Position numbers and translations under genes: made by a program. Shown here in pieces: positions 1 through 9,174 of a stretch of 64,000 nucleotides of DNA. How positions within the stretch are numbered: position 1 is the stretch's first letter; each line of letters starts with the position of its first letter. The notes under the pieces were generated by a model. The model was not told the origin of the DNA. It saw only the letters and a list, made by a program, of their open reading frames with translations, and ran no database searches. This DNA is from Multivorans sp965232105 (GTDB lineage: Bacteria > Acidobacteriota > Thermoanaerobaculia > Multivoradales > Multivoraceae). The stretch lies in NCBI GenBank assembly GCA_965232105.1, contig OZ246956.1:558001-622000 (forward strand). Direction: 5' to 3'.

Positions 1-471
1 TACACGATCGATTTCGCGGATTGCGCCGTCGGGCGGCAACGGCTGCAACTGGAAGTCGACCAGCGCAGCTTCGAGCGGGAGCTGGCGCCGGCACGAACGT
101 TCTGCCGTCAGATCGATGTCGAGCAGATGCAGCGCGCCGGTCTGGGTCTCGGCGGATCGGTCGACAACTGCATCGTCTTCGACGAGAGAGGGGCGGTGAA
201 CACCGACCTCCGCTTCGCCGATGAACCCGTTCGCCACAAGGCGCTCGACGCGGTCGGCGACTTCACCCTGCTCGGCGGACCCATCTGGGGTCACTTCGAG
301 ATCCTGCGCGGCGGCCACGAGCTCCACTACGAGTTGCTCAAGGAGCTGGTCGCCAACCCGCAGTGCTGGACCTGGGTGATCGGCGAAGAGCTTCCGCCGC
401 AGGCGGACCTCCCCCTCGATCCGCAGCAGCCCTCGGCCTGGACTCCGCTCCTGGCCGGTTCGCCGCAGTAG
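1..471 (+). CDS. lpxC: UDP-3-O-acyl-N-acetylglucosamine deacetylase, C-terminal part
   Basis: This is the C-terminal part of LpxC, the cytoplasmic zinc enzyme that performs the committed deacetylation in lipid A synthesis. The start lies off the left edge, and 156 residues are read in frame from base 1. Seen directly are the ELAPARTF-like segment, GLGGSVDN, the zinc-ligand stretch RHKALDAVGD and the GHFEILRGGHELH segment near the C-terminus, all in the family order. The reading frame is open from the edge to a TAG stop with no disruption. It belongs with lpxK and waaA further along as evidence for a lipid A-containing outer membrane. Confidence 0.93.
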   Translation, partial: YTIDFADCAVGRQRLQLEVDQRSFERELAPARTFCRQIDVEQMQRAGLGLGGSVDNCIVFDERGAVNTDLRFADEPVRHKALDAVGDFTLLGGPIWGHFEILRGGHELHYELLKELVANPQCWTWVIGEELPPQADLPLDPQQPSAWTPLLAGSPQ

Positions 472-515
472 CTCGGGCCACCGCCCGGCCAGCGGGGGCT
501 GGTAGTGTCGCCCGC

Positions 516-1130
516 ATGAGAGTCCCGTGGGCGGGGCGGCTGATCTGCGCGCTCAGCCTGTCGAGCGTCCTGGGCGCCGACGTACTTGCAGCCCAGCCCC
601 CACGAGAGGGTTCCGCTCGAACCCGCAAGGCCGGTATCGCCGCTTTGTCCGTCGTTCGCGACGGAGCTGCGTTGCTGGTCAGCTTCCGCCTCGACCGCGC
701 GCTCGACGCGCGGACCTGGGAGAAGATCGAAAGCGGTCTGCCCACGGGCTTCACGTACGACATCGAGGTCCAGAGACTGCGGCGCCGCTGGTTCGACAAG
801 CGAATCGGCGCAACCCGACTGCAGGTGGTCGCGATTTACAACGCGCTCACCCGAGAGTACGTGGTCAACTTCCGGCGCGACGGAGAGCTGTACGCAAGCC
901 GGGTGGTGACCTCGGCCGCCGACCTCGAGCGCGCGCTGACGGTCTTCGACAGGCTGCCTTCGATCGAGATCGACGACGACCAGACCGGACGGTTCGTTCT
1001 CCGGGTGCGCGCGGAGCTCCGGTCGCGAACCCGTCTCGGCCTGATCCCGGACCGGGTTCATACCGCCTGGGTCGAGACCGGTCCCTTCCCTCCGTTCCGC
1101 CGCAGCGTGCGGGGCCCGGGAACCGAGTGA
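516..1130 (+). CDS. DUF4390 domain-containing exported protein
   Basis: This 204-residue protein has a likely signal peptide (MRVPWAGRLICALSLSSVLG, then an Ala-rich cleavage zone) followed by one DUF4390-like domain. The family hallmarks visible are an ARTWEKIESGLPTGF segment, an RRRWFDKR basic block and an ALTREYVVNF strand. The molecular function of DUF4390 is unknown. In many genomes it sits directly before an NtrY-type kinase, and here the next gene starts 1 base after its stop, so it may be an extracytoplasmic partner of that kinase (inference). The ATG at 516 is chosen because it begins the signal peptide. The frame is open upstream, but those residues look like read-through of the lpxC end. 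Confidence 0.8.
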   Translation: MRVPWAGRLICALSLSSVLGADVLAAQPPREGSARTRKAGIAALSVVRDGAALLVSFRLDRALDARTWEKIESGLPTGFTYDIEVQRLRRRWFDKRIGATRLQVVAIYNALTREYVVNFRRDGELYASRVVTSAADLERALTVFDRLPSIEIDDDQTGRFVLRVRAELRSRTRLGLIPDRVHTAWVETGPFPPFRRSVRGPGTE

Positions 1131-1131
1131 C

Positions 1132-3378
1132 GTGACCGCGACCCGAAACGCTCCGCCGCGCTCGCTGCGCGAACTGATCAAGAGCAACCGCTTCGTCGTC
1201 TGGCTGCTGGTGCTCGCCCTCGCGGTGCCGACGGTCGGCTACTACGCGCTCCAGCGCGGCCGCGAGATCGATCCCACGGTCCTCAACAACAGCATCCTCC
1301 TGTTCGCCCTGCGCAACCTGAACGTGGTGCTGATCCTGATCGTCGCCTTCGTTCTCGTCCGCAACCTGACCAAGCTGTGGGTCGAGCGGCGACGGCAACG
1401 CCTGGGCGCCAAGTTCCGCACCAAGCTGATCCTGACCTACATCGGCCTGTCGCTGATTCCGGGACTCGTCCTGTTCGCCTACGCGACCGAACTCCTGCAG
1501 GGCTCGATCGACCGCATGTTCCGCACCGACATCGACGACCTGCTGGAGCCGGCGAACCAGGTCTCCCAGGCCCTCACCTCCACCCACCAGGACCAGTTGC
1601 TGCGTGACGCGGATCGCTTCCTCCGTGACACCGCCGACCTCGACCTCGACGACCCCAGAGGTCGGGGCAGCCTGTCGCGGGCCCTCGGCGAAGCCCTGTC
1701 TTCGGACGACCTGGACTATCTGGCCGTCTACCGCGACACGAGCTTCCTCCACGCCACGGTCAACCCGCAGACTCTGTCCGAAGTGCCTGAGCCGACGCGG
1801 GGCATGCTGCTGGAAGCGATCCGCACCGGCTCCGCGCGCGCGATAGGTCAGGTTTCCGGCAGGGAGGAGCGCCTGATCCTCGCGGCGGCGGCCACGGAGG
1901 GTGATGTCGAGTCGACCGTGGCAGTCGCCGGCAGGCTGCTCGACGCCGAACTCGCCGGCAACACGGAGACCCTGATCGGCGCCTACCAGTCCCGCCGGCA
2001 ACTGCACGTCCAACGGGACGAGATCCGGGCCGCGTACTGGCTGCTGTTCCTGACCGTCACCCTGTGCATCCTGCTCGTGTCGTGCTGGGTCGGCCTCTAT
2101 CTCGCCGGCCGGGTGACGGGGCCGATCGAAGCGTTGGCCGACGGCACCCGGCGCATCGCCGGCGGCGATCTGGGACACCGCGTCGAGGCGGCCGCTGACG
2201 ATGAGGTCCAGGTACTGGTCGACTCGTTCAATCGAATGACCGACGCGCTCGAGGACTCGAACCGCGATCTGGTCGCCACGAATCGGCGTCTGGACGCCGA
2301 GCGCGCGCGGATCGAGGCGGTGCTGGAGAGCGGCACCGCCGGCGTCCTGTCGCTCGACCGCGACGGCCGAATCCTGACCTGCAACCGCGCCGCTCTCGAG
2401 ATGCTGGGCCTGCCGGCGGACACCGTGCTCGCCGGTGCGCCTCCGGAGGCCCTGGGCGAGCTGTTGCCCGATCGCGGAGTCGAAGCCGTGTTCGCCGACC
2501 TGCCGGATGCCACCGGTCCGCGGCGCCCGCAAGCCGTGCCGACACGTCGGGAGGTCAGCCTGGGTGGCAAGGACGACTGGAAGACGCTCGAGGTCAAGAC
2601 GAGTCCGCTGCGTGCCCCGAGCGGCAGGGGCGGCTTCGAACTGCTCGGCCACGTCATCGTGGTCGAGGATCTGACCGCCCTGCTCGACGCCCAGAAGGCC
2701 GCGACCTGGACCGAGGCAGCGCGGCGCATCGCGCACGAAATCAAGAACCCGTTGACGCCGATCAAGCTCGCCGCGGAGCGCATGCTGCGCAAGGCGAAGA
2801 AGAACGACAAGAGCCTGGAGGCGGCGATCGAGGAAGGTTCGTCGATCATCGTGCGCGAGGTCGGCAACATGCTGAACCTGGTCGACGAGTTCGCGCGCTA
2901 CGCCCGCATGCGCCGGCCCCAGCCCCGCGACGTCGACGTCGAACGCCTGATCGGCGAGACGGTCGATCTCTACCGGGAACTGAAACCGGGCGTCGAGGTC
3001 GAAGCCCGAATCGAGACCGGGACGGACGGCCTGCGCGCCAAACTCGACGCCGACCAGATGCGTTCCGCCCTCGTCAACCTGCTCGACAATGCGATCGCCG
3101 CCACCACCCCGCCCGGACAGGTCACGGTCCGCGCCGGCCGCGGCAACGGCGTCCTGGACCTGTCCGTCAGCGACACGGGCAGCGGCGTTCCGAAGGCGGC
3201 GCGAGAGAAACTCTTCATGCCCTATTTCTCCACCAAGGGGCGCGGTTCCGGGCTCGGGCTCGCTATCGTCCAGCGAATCGTCAGCGACCACAACGGTTCG
3301 ATTCGGGTCGAGGACAACCAGCCACGCGGCACGACCTTCAGGGTCGAACTGCCGCAGGACAGCAGCGCCGCCCCTTAG
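1132..3378 (+). CDS. ntrY: NtrY-like membrane sensor histidine kinase
   Basis: A 748-residue sensor kinase predicted to autophosphorylate and pass phosphate to the regulator encoded next. The order seen is: hydrophobic segments at about 22-40, 60-76 and 100-122; an extracytoplasmic region; a fourth membrane segment at about 302-327; a HAMP domain; a PAS-like region at about 390-510; a HisKA domain with RRIAHEIKNPLTPIK, where His535 is the likely phospho-acceptor; and an HATPase domain with DNAIAATTP, DTGSGVP and GSGLGLAIV. Three N-terminal membrane segments plus HAMP-PAS is the NtrY architecture. It starts with GTG 1 base after the DUF4390 gene and is followed 15 bases later by its response regulator. 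Confidence 0.93.
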   Translation: MTATRNAPPRSLRELIKSNRFVVWLLVLALAVPTVGYYALQRGREIDPTVLNNSILLFALRNLNVVLILIVAFVLVRNLTKLWVERRRQRLGAKFRTKLILTYIGLSLIPGLVLFAYATELLQGSIDRMFRTDIDDLLEPANQVSQALTSTHQDQLLRDADRFLRDTADLDLDDPRGRGSLSRALGEALSSDDLDYLAVYRDTSFLHATVNPQTLSEVPEPTRGMLLEAIRTGSARAIGQVSGREERLILAAAATEGDVESTVAVAGRLLDAELAGNTETLIGAYQSRRQLHVQRDEIRAAYWLLFLTVTLCILLVSCWVGLYLAGRVTGPIEALADGTRRIAGGDLGHRVEAAADDEVQVLVDSFNRMTDALEDSNRDLVATNRRLDAERARIEAVLESGTAGVLSLDRDGRILTCNRAALEMLGLPADTVLAGAPPEALGELLPDRGVEAVFADLPDATGPRRPQAVPTRREVSLGGKDDWKTLEVKTSPLRAPSGRGGFELLGHVIVVEDLTALLDAQKAATWTEAARRIAHEIKNPLTPIKLAAERMLRKAKKNDKSLEAAIEEGSSIIVREVGNMLNLVDEFARYARMRRPQPRDVDVERLIGETVDLYRELKPGVEVEARIETGTDGLRAKLDADQMRSALVNLLDNAIAATTPPGQVTVRAGRGNGVLDLSVSDTGSGVPKAAREKLFMPYFSTKGRGSGLGLAIVQRIVSDHNGSIRVEDNQPRGTTFRVELPQDSSAAP

Positions 3379-3393
3379 CCTGAAGAACGCACC

Positions 3394-4761
<1,368 letters not shown>

Positions 4762-4771
4762 AGCGCACACC

Positions 4772-6694
4772 GTGAAGCCCACCCCCGTGAAGCGCTGCGT
4801 CGTCGGCACCGCCGGCCACGTCGACCACGGCAAGACACGGCTGGTCCAGGCACTGACCGGGGTCGACTGCGATCGCTGGGTAGAAGAGAAACGGCGCGGC
4901 ATCACGATCGACCTCGGTTTCGCGTCGATGATCGAGGACGGCTGGCAGATCGGCTTCGTCGACGTGCCGGGACACGAGCGGTTCGTGCGCAACGCGCTCG
5001 CGGGACTGGGCGGAATCCAGATGATGGCCCTGGTCGTCGCTGCCGACGAAGGGGTCATGCCCCAGACGATGGAGCACCTCGCGATCTGCTCACTGCTCCG
5101 GATTCCGGCCGGGGTGGCGGTGCTGTCCAAGACCGACCTGGTGCCTCCAGATCTGCTGGAGCTGGCGCAGATGGAACTCGAGGAAACGCTCGCCGACACC
5201 CCGTTCGCCGAAGCGCCCATCCTGCCCGTCTCGTCCGAGACCGGGGCGGGCCTGGAACGACTCCGCGAGACCCTGGTCCGCCTGGCCGGCCAGGCCGCGC
5301 CGATCGATCGTCACAGCAGCCTGCCCGTCCGCCTGCCGATCGATCGCGCCTTTCACCTGAAGGGACTCGGCGTCCTGGTCACCGGCACCCTGGCCAGGGG
5401 AACGATCGCGACCGGCGACGAACTCGACGTGCTGCCGTCGGGCGCTCGCGCCCGGGTGCGAAGCATCGAAGTCCACGGTGAAGGCCGCGAGCAGGCGGAG
5501 GCCGGCGAGCGCACGTCGCTGCAACTGTCCGGCGTCGGCATGGAAGATGTCGCCCGTGGGCACGAACTCACCGCACCAGGCGTCTACCGGACGACTTCCT
5601 CCCTGCTCGTCAGCTGCCGGCTCCTGCCGTCGGCGCCTGAGGCGATCCAGGGAAGCTGCTCCGTCCGGCTCCACGTCGGGGCCGCCCAGCGAGTCGGCAA
5701 GCTCCGTCCGCTGGTCCCGGGCCGGCTCGAGCCGGGCGGCGAAGCGATTGTCGAGGTCCGCCTGGAAGAGCCCCTGGTGGCGATTCGCGGCGACCGGTTC
5801 GTCATCCGACGGCCGTCGCCGCAAACCACCCTGGGCGGCGGCGAGGTGCTGGACCCGGCCTGGAGACACCACCGCGGCACGGCTCTCGCAACGGCGGTCG
5901 ACGCGCTGACCGCCGGCACGAGCGAGGCCGCCGTACAGTGGGCGGCGGACGGCCGGGAGGCCGGCCTCGCTACCTCCGAACTCGCGTTGCGGCTGGGGAT
6001 CGTCCGCGACGATGCCGCGAGCGTGCTGGCCGGCGCCGTTCAGGAGGGGCTGCTGCTCGAGGCCGGATCCGGACGGTTCGTCACCGCGGCGACCGTGCGC
6101 GACGCCTCACGCCGCGCCCGCCGCCTGGTCGAGGAGCACTTCGCCGCCGACCGGCTGTCCCGCGGCATGCCGAAGGCCGAACTCGTGCGGCGGCTGCTCG
6201 GCGCCCACGCGGCCGACCTCGCCCCCGCCTATCTCAACTGGGCTGGTCAAGGCGCCGCGGACAAGGCGATAGCCGTCGAAGGCGAACTCGTCACCCTGCC
6301 CGGGCGCGCCGGCGAACTGACCGAAGTCGAATCGAAGCTCGCCAGGGCCATCGTCGACGGATTCGAGAAACAGGGGCTCACCCCGGGCTCACCGGAGGAG
6401 CTCTGCCGCGGCCTCGGCGCCAAGCACCAGGTCTTCGACGGCGTGACGCGCTACCTCGTCGAACGCGGCCGGCTCGCCCGGCTTCCGAATGGCCTCGTCC
6501 TGGCCACCGGCGCCCTGGAGCAGTTCCGGGGCGACCTGCTCGCCACCGGCTGGGACACCTTCACCGTCGCCGAATTCAAGGACCGCTTCGGCCTGACGCG
6601 GAAGTGGGCCATTCCACTCCTGGAGCACCTCGACCGCCAGCGGTTGACCCGGCGGGAGGGAGACCGGCGGCGGGTCCTGCGGCCTCGAGAGTAG
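4772..6694 (+). CDS. selB: Selenocysteine-specific translation elongation factor
   Basis: SelB (640 residues from this start) is the GTPase that carries selenocysteyl-tRNA to UGA codons marked by a SECIS hairpin. The G-domain motifs are clear: GTAGHVDHGKT (G1), RGITIDLGF (G2), DVPGHERFVRN (G3) and SKTDLV (G4). Then come EF-Tu-like beta-barrel domains and, from about residue 390 on, winged-helix repeats of the SECIS-binding type. GTG at 4772 is chosen because it directly precedes the conserved VKRCVVGTAGH start; GTG at 4787 is an alternative. It lies 10 bases downstream of ntrX. No selA, selD or tRNA-Sec gene was recognised in the window. Confidence 0.94.
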   Translation: MKPTPVKRCVVGTAGHVDHGKTRLVQALTGVDCDRWVEEKRRGITIDLGFASMIEDGWQIGFVDVPGHERFVRNALAGLGGIQMMALVVAADEGVMPQTMEHLAICSLLRIPAGVAVLSKTDLVPPDLLELAQMELEETLADTPFAEAPILPVSSETGAGLERLRETLVRLAGQAAPIDRHSSLPVRLPIDRAFHLKGLGVLVTGTLARGTIATGDELDVLPSGARARVRSIEVHGEGREQAEAGERTSLQLSGVGMEDVARGHELTAPGVYRTTSSLLVSCRLLPSAPEAIQGSCSVRLHVGAAQRVGKLRPLVPGRLEPGGEAIVEVRLEEPLVAIRGDRFVIRRPSPQTTLGGGEVLDPAWRHHRGTALATAVDALTAGTSEAAVQWAADGREAGLATSELALRLGIVRDDAASVLAGAVQEGLLLEAGSGRFVTAATVRDASRRARRLVEEHFAADRLSRGMPKAELVRRLLGAHAADLAPAYLNWAGQGAADKAIAVEGELVTLPGRAGELTEVESKLARAIVDGFEKQGLTPGSPEELCRGLGAKHQVFDGVTRYLVERGRLARLPNGLVLATGALEQFRGDLLATGWDTFTVAEFKDRFGLTRKWAIPLLEHLDRQRLTRREGDRRRVLRPRE

Positions 6695-6767
6695 GGGCGG
6701 CGCCGCCTCGCCGGCTTCTGGAGGGTCCGGCCGACGGCCGGCGACCCCGTCGCGCCCGGGACGCCGA

Positions 6768-7883
6768 TCAGCCGACTGTCGCTTCGAGCGGCGTGAAGTT
6801 CAGGCCGTGCGCCTCCGCAACGGCCCGGTGCGTCACCTGACCGTCGACCACATTGACGCCGCCGGCCAGGGCCGGGTCGCGCTCGGCCGCCCCACGCCAG
6901 CCACGGTCGGCGATCTCCAGGGCGTAGGTCATCGTCGCGTTCGTCAGGGCGTAGGTCGACGTGTGGGGGACGGCGCCGGGCATGTTCGACACGCAGTAGT
7001 GGATCACGCCCTCCTCGACGTAGCGCGGGTCCCGGTGGGTGGTGGGGCGGCTGGTTTCGGCGCAGCCGCCCTGATCCACAGCGACATCCACCAGGGCCGA
7101 ACCGCGTTCCATCTGCTTGAGGTGGGCGCGCGTGACGAGGCGCGGCGTCCGCGCGCCCGGAATCAGGACGGAGCACACGACCAGGTCCGCCGACGCGATC
7201 GCGCCTTCGATGTTCGCTGCGTTCGACATCAGGGTCGTCACGTGGCCCTGGACGACGTCGCGCACGTAGCTCAGCCGCCGGGGATCGATGTCGAGGATCG
7301 TCACGTCGGCGCCGAAGCCGACGCCGACCACACAGGCATTCAGCCCCACGACACCCGCGCCGATGATCGTGACCCGTCCGCGGCGCACGCCGGAGACCCC
7401 GGGCAGCAGGAGTCCTTTGCCACCGGCCAGTCGCTCGAGCGACGCGGCGCCGGCCTGAATCGACAGGCGGCCGGCGACCTCCGACATCGGCGCCAGCAGC
7501 GGCAGCGCGCCGTCCGGAAGTTGCACCGTCTCGTAGCCGATGCCCACGACCCGCCGTTCGAGCAGCCGCGCAGTCAACTCCTCCGACGCCGCCAGATGGA
7601 GATACGTGAACAGGATCTGCCCGCGGCGCATGTGCTCGAACTCCGGTTCGAGCGGCTCCTTGACCTTGAGAATCATGTCGGAGCGCTCCCACACCGCAGC
7701 CGCGCCCTCGACCACCACGGCGCCCGCGGCCTCGAAGGCGCCGTCCGGAATCGCGCTGCCCACGCCGGCGCCGGCTTCTATCGCCACCTCGTGGCCTCGC
7801 GCCACAAGCGCCGCGACGCCGGCCGGCGTGATCGCCACCCGGTGCTCGTCCGTCTTGATCTCTGTGGGAACGCCAATCCGCAT
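6768..7883 (-). CDS. ald: Alanine dehydrogenase
   Basis: A 371-residue NAD-dependent L-alanine dehydrogenase that interconverts alanine and pyruvate plus ammonia. Full family length and key residues are present: the MRIGVPTEIK start, R15 and K75 (substrate binding), H96 in FTYLHLA (catalytic), the Rossmann motif IIGAGVVGLNA, and the DVAVDQGGCAETS and YCVSNMPGAVP segments. It is transcribed toward selB with 73 bases between the two stops. The divergent LLM oxidoreductase starts 179 bases upstream. No operon partner is visible. Confidence 0.96.
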   Translation of the reverse strand: MRIGVPTEIKTDEHRVAITPAGVAALVARGHEVAIEAGAGVGSAIPDGAFEAAGAVVVEGAAAVWERSDMILKVKEPLEPEFEHMRRGQILFTYLHLAASEELTARLLERRVVGIGYETVQLPDGALPLLAPMSEVAGRLSIQAGAASLERLAGGKGLLLPGVSGVRRGRVTIIGAGVVGLNACVVGVGFGADVTILDIDPRRLSYVRDVVQGHVTTLMSNAANIEGAIASADLVVCSVLIPGARTPRLVTRAHLKQMERGSALVDVAVDQGGCAETSRPTTHRDPRYVEEGVIHYCVSNMPGAVPHTSTYALTNATMTYALEIADRGWRGAAERDPALAGGVNVVDGQVTHRAVAEAHGLNFTPLEATVG

Positions 7884-8062
7884 ATCGCCCTCGCTTCACA
7901 TGCCCGGCCGGCCGCGCCATCGGCGACCCCATCCATCGTGGCACACTAGAACACCGCGCCGGGCGAGACGAGCATCTGCGGAGGCCAGACCTTCAACGAA
8001 CCGATGCTGGTCCAGACGGTGCGCACGAACGGCCCCCCAAGCTCTACGGAGGGAACAAAGCC

Positions 8063-9091
8063 ATGACTACGCTCGACCAGATGTCCTTCGGCGTCGTCCT
8101 CCAGCCCGACCCGCCGGTTGACCGCGTCGTGGAACTCGCCGTGATGGCCGAGGGCCGGGGCTTCGACCACTGCTGGCTCTTCGACTCCCACGTGCTGTGG
8201 CCGGAGCCGTTCGTCATCTTCTCGCAGATGCTGGCGCAAACGGAGAGGATGGCCGTCGGACCGATGGTGACCAACCCGGGAACACGGGATGCGACGGTGC
8301 TGGCGTCGCTGTTCGCGACGCTGGACTCGATGTATCCCGGGCGCACGAGCTGCGCCATGGGCCGCGGCGATTCGGCGTTGCGCTACATCGGCCGCAAGCC
8401 GGCGCCCCTGTCCGCGATGGTTGACGCGATGGACCTCATGCGAGCACTGTTCGCCGGGCGCGAGGTGGATTGCAACGGCTCGCCGGTGAGCATTCCGTGG
8501 CGCAGCGACGCGGGCTCGGAACTCCCGATCTGGGTCGCGGCCTACGGCCCGAAGGCGCTTGACGTGGTGGGCCGCCACGCCGACGGCTTCGTCCTGCAAT
8601 TGGCGGACCCGAAGATCCTGGAGTGGACACTGCAGGCGGTGCGCGACGCGGCCGAGGACGAGGGCCGCGATCCCCACGCGATCACGGTCTGCGTGGTCGC
8701 TCCGGCCTACGTCGGCGACGACCTGGCCCACCAGCGCGACCAGTTGCGCTGGTTCGGCGGCATGGTCGGCAACCACATCCACGACCTCGTCATGCGCTAC
8801 GGCGAGGACGACTCGAAGGTGCCGCGGGCGCTCGCCGAGTACATCCGCCAGCGGCAGGGGTACGACTACTCCCACCACGGCCGCAGCGGCAACCCGGACA
8901 CGGAGTTCGTGCCCGACGGCATCGTCGACCGCCTGTGCGTCCTCGGCCCGGCGGAAGCCCATATCGAGAAGCTGCGGGAGCTGAAGTCGCTGGGCGTCGA
9001 CCACTTCGCCGTGTACCTGATGCACGACGACAAGGAAGGCACGCTTGCCGCGTACGGCGAGCAGGTGATTCCGGCGCTTACGGGCGGGTAG
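8063..9091 (+). CDS. LLM-class flavin-dependent oxidoreductase (TIGR03842-like)
   Basis: A 342-residue TIM-barrel oxidoreductase of the luciferase-like monooxygenase superfamily, resembling the TIGR03842 group often listed as F420-dependent. Recognisable parts are VVELAVMAEGRGFDHCW, the DSHVLWPEPF loop, VGPMVTNPGTRD, the MGRGDSALRYIGRKPAP glycine-rich segment and PIWVAAYGPKALDVVGRHADGF near the C-terminal half. The substrate cannot be read from sequence. The choice of F420 or FMN as cofactor is open, because no F420 biosynthesis gene is in the window. The ATG follows a GGAGGGA ribosome-binding site at about -10. Confidence 0.85.
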   Translation: MTTLDQMSFGVVLQPDPPVDRVVELAVMAEGRGFDHCWLFDSHVLWPEPFVIFSQMLAQTERMAVGPMVTNPGTRDATVLASLFATLDSMYPGRTSCAMGRGDSALRYIGRKPAPLSAMVDAMDLMRALFAGREVDCNGSPVSIPWRSDAGSELPIWVAAYGPKALDVVGRHADGFVLQLADPKILEWTLQAVRDAAEDEGRDPHAITVCVVAPAYVGDDLAHQRDQLRWFGGMVGNHIHDLVMRYGEDDSKVPRALAEYIRQRQGYDYSHHGRSGNPDTEFVPDGIVDRLCVLGPAEAHIEKLRELKSLGVDHFAVYLMHDDKEGTLAAYGEQVIPALTGG

Positions 9092-9110
9092 GCGTACCGG
9101 CGCGGCAGGC

Positions 9111-9169
9111 GGAGCCGGAATGCCGGCCAGAGGGCCGGCGCACCCAGTGGCCGGAGGCCGGTGCGCCCG
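9111..9169. repeat. Dispersed double-hairpin repeat, copy 1
   Basis: This intergenic palindromic element lies between the convergent LLM oxidoreductase and polA genes. It contains a perfect 7-bp stem (GCCGGCC, loop AGAG, GGCCGGC) followed by GCACCC. The same stem recurs at 15594 and 21778 with different loop bases, which points to a conserved structure. A second, looser palindrome (GGCCGGAGGCCGG) follows in this copy. It could serve as a bidirectional terminator for the convergent pair. Confidence 0.6.
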
Positions 9170-9174
9170 ATGGA

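Noticed and set aside
6695..6767. Dispersed repeat copy between selB and ald
   Set aside because: Only a short GGCCGACGGCCGGCGACC stretch resembles the family. The paired stems and tail are not formed, so it was not called.
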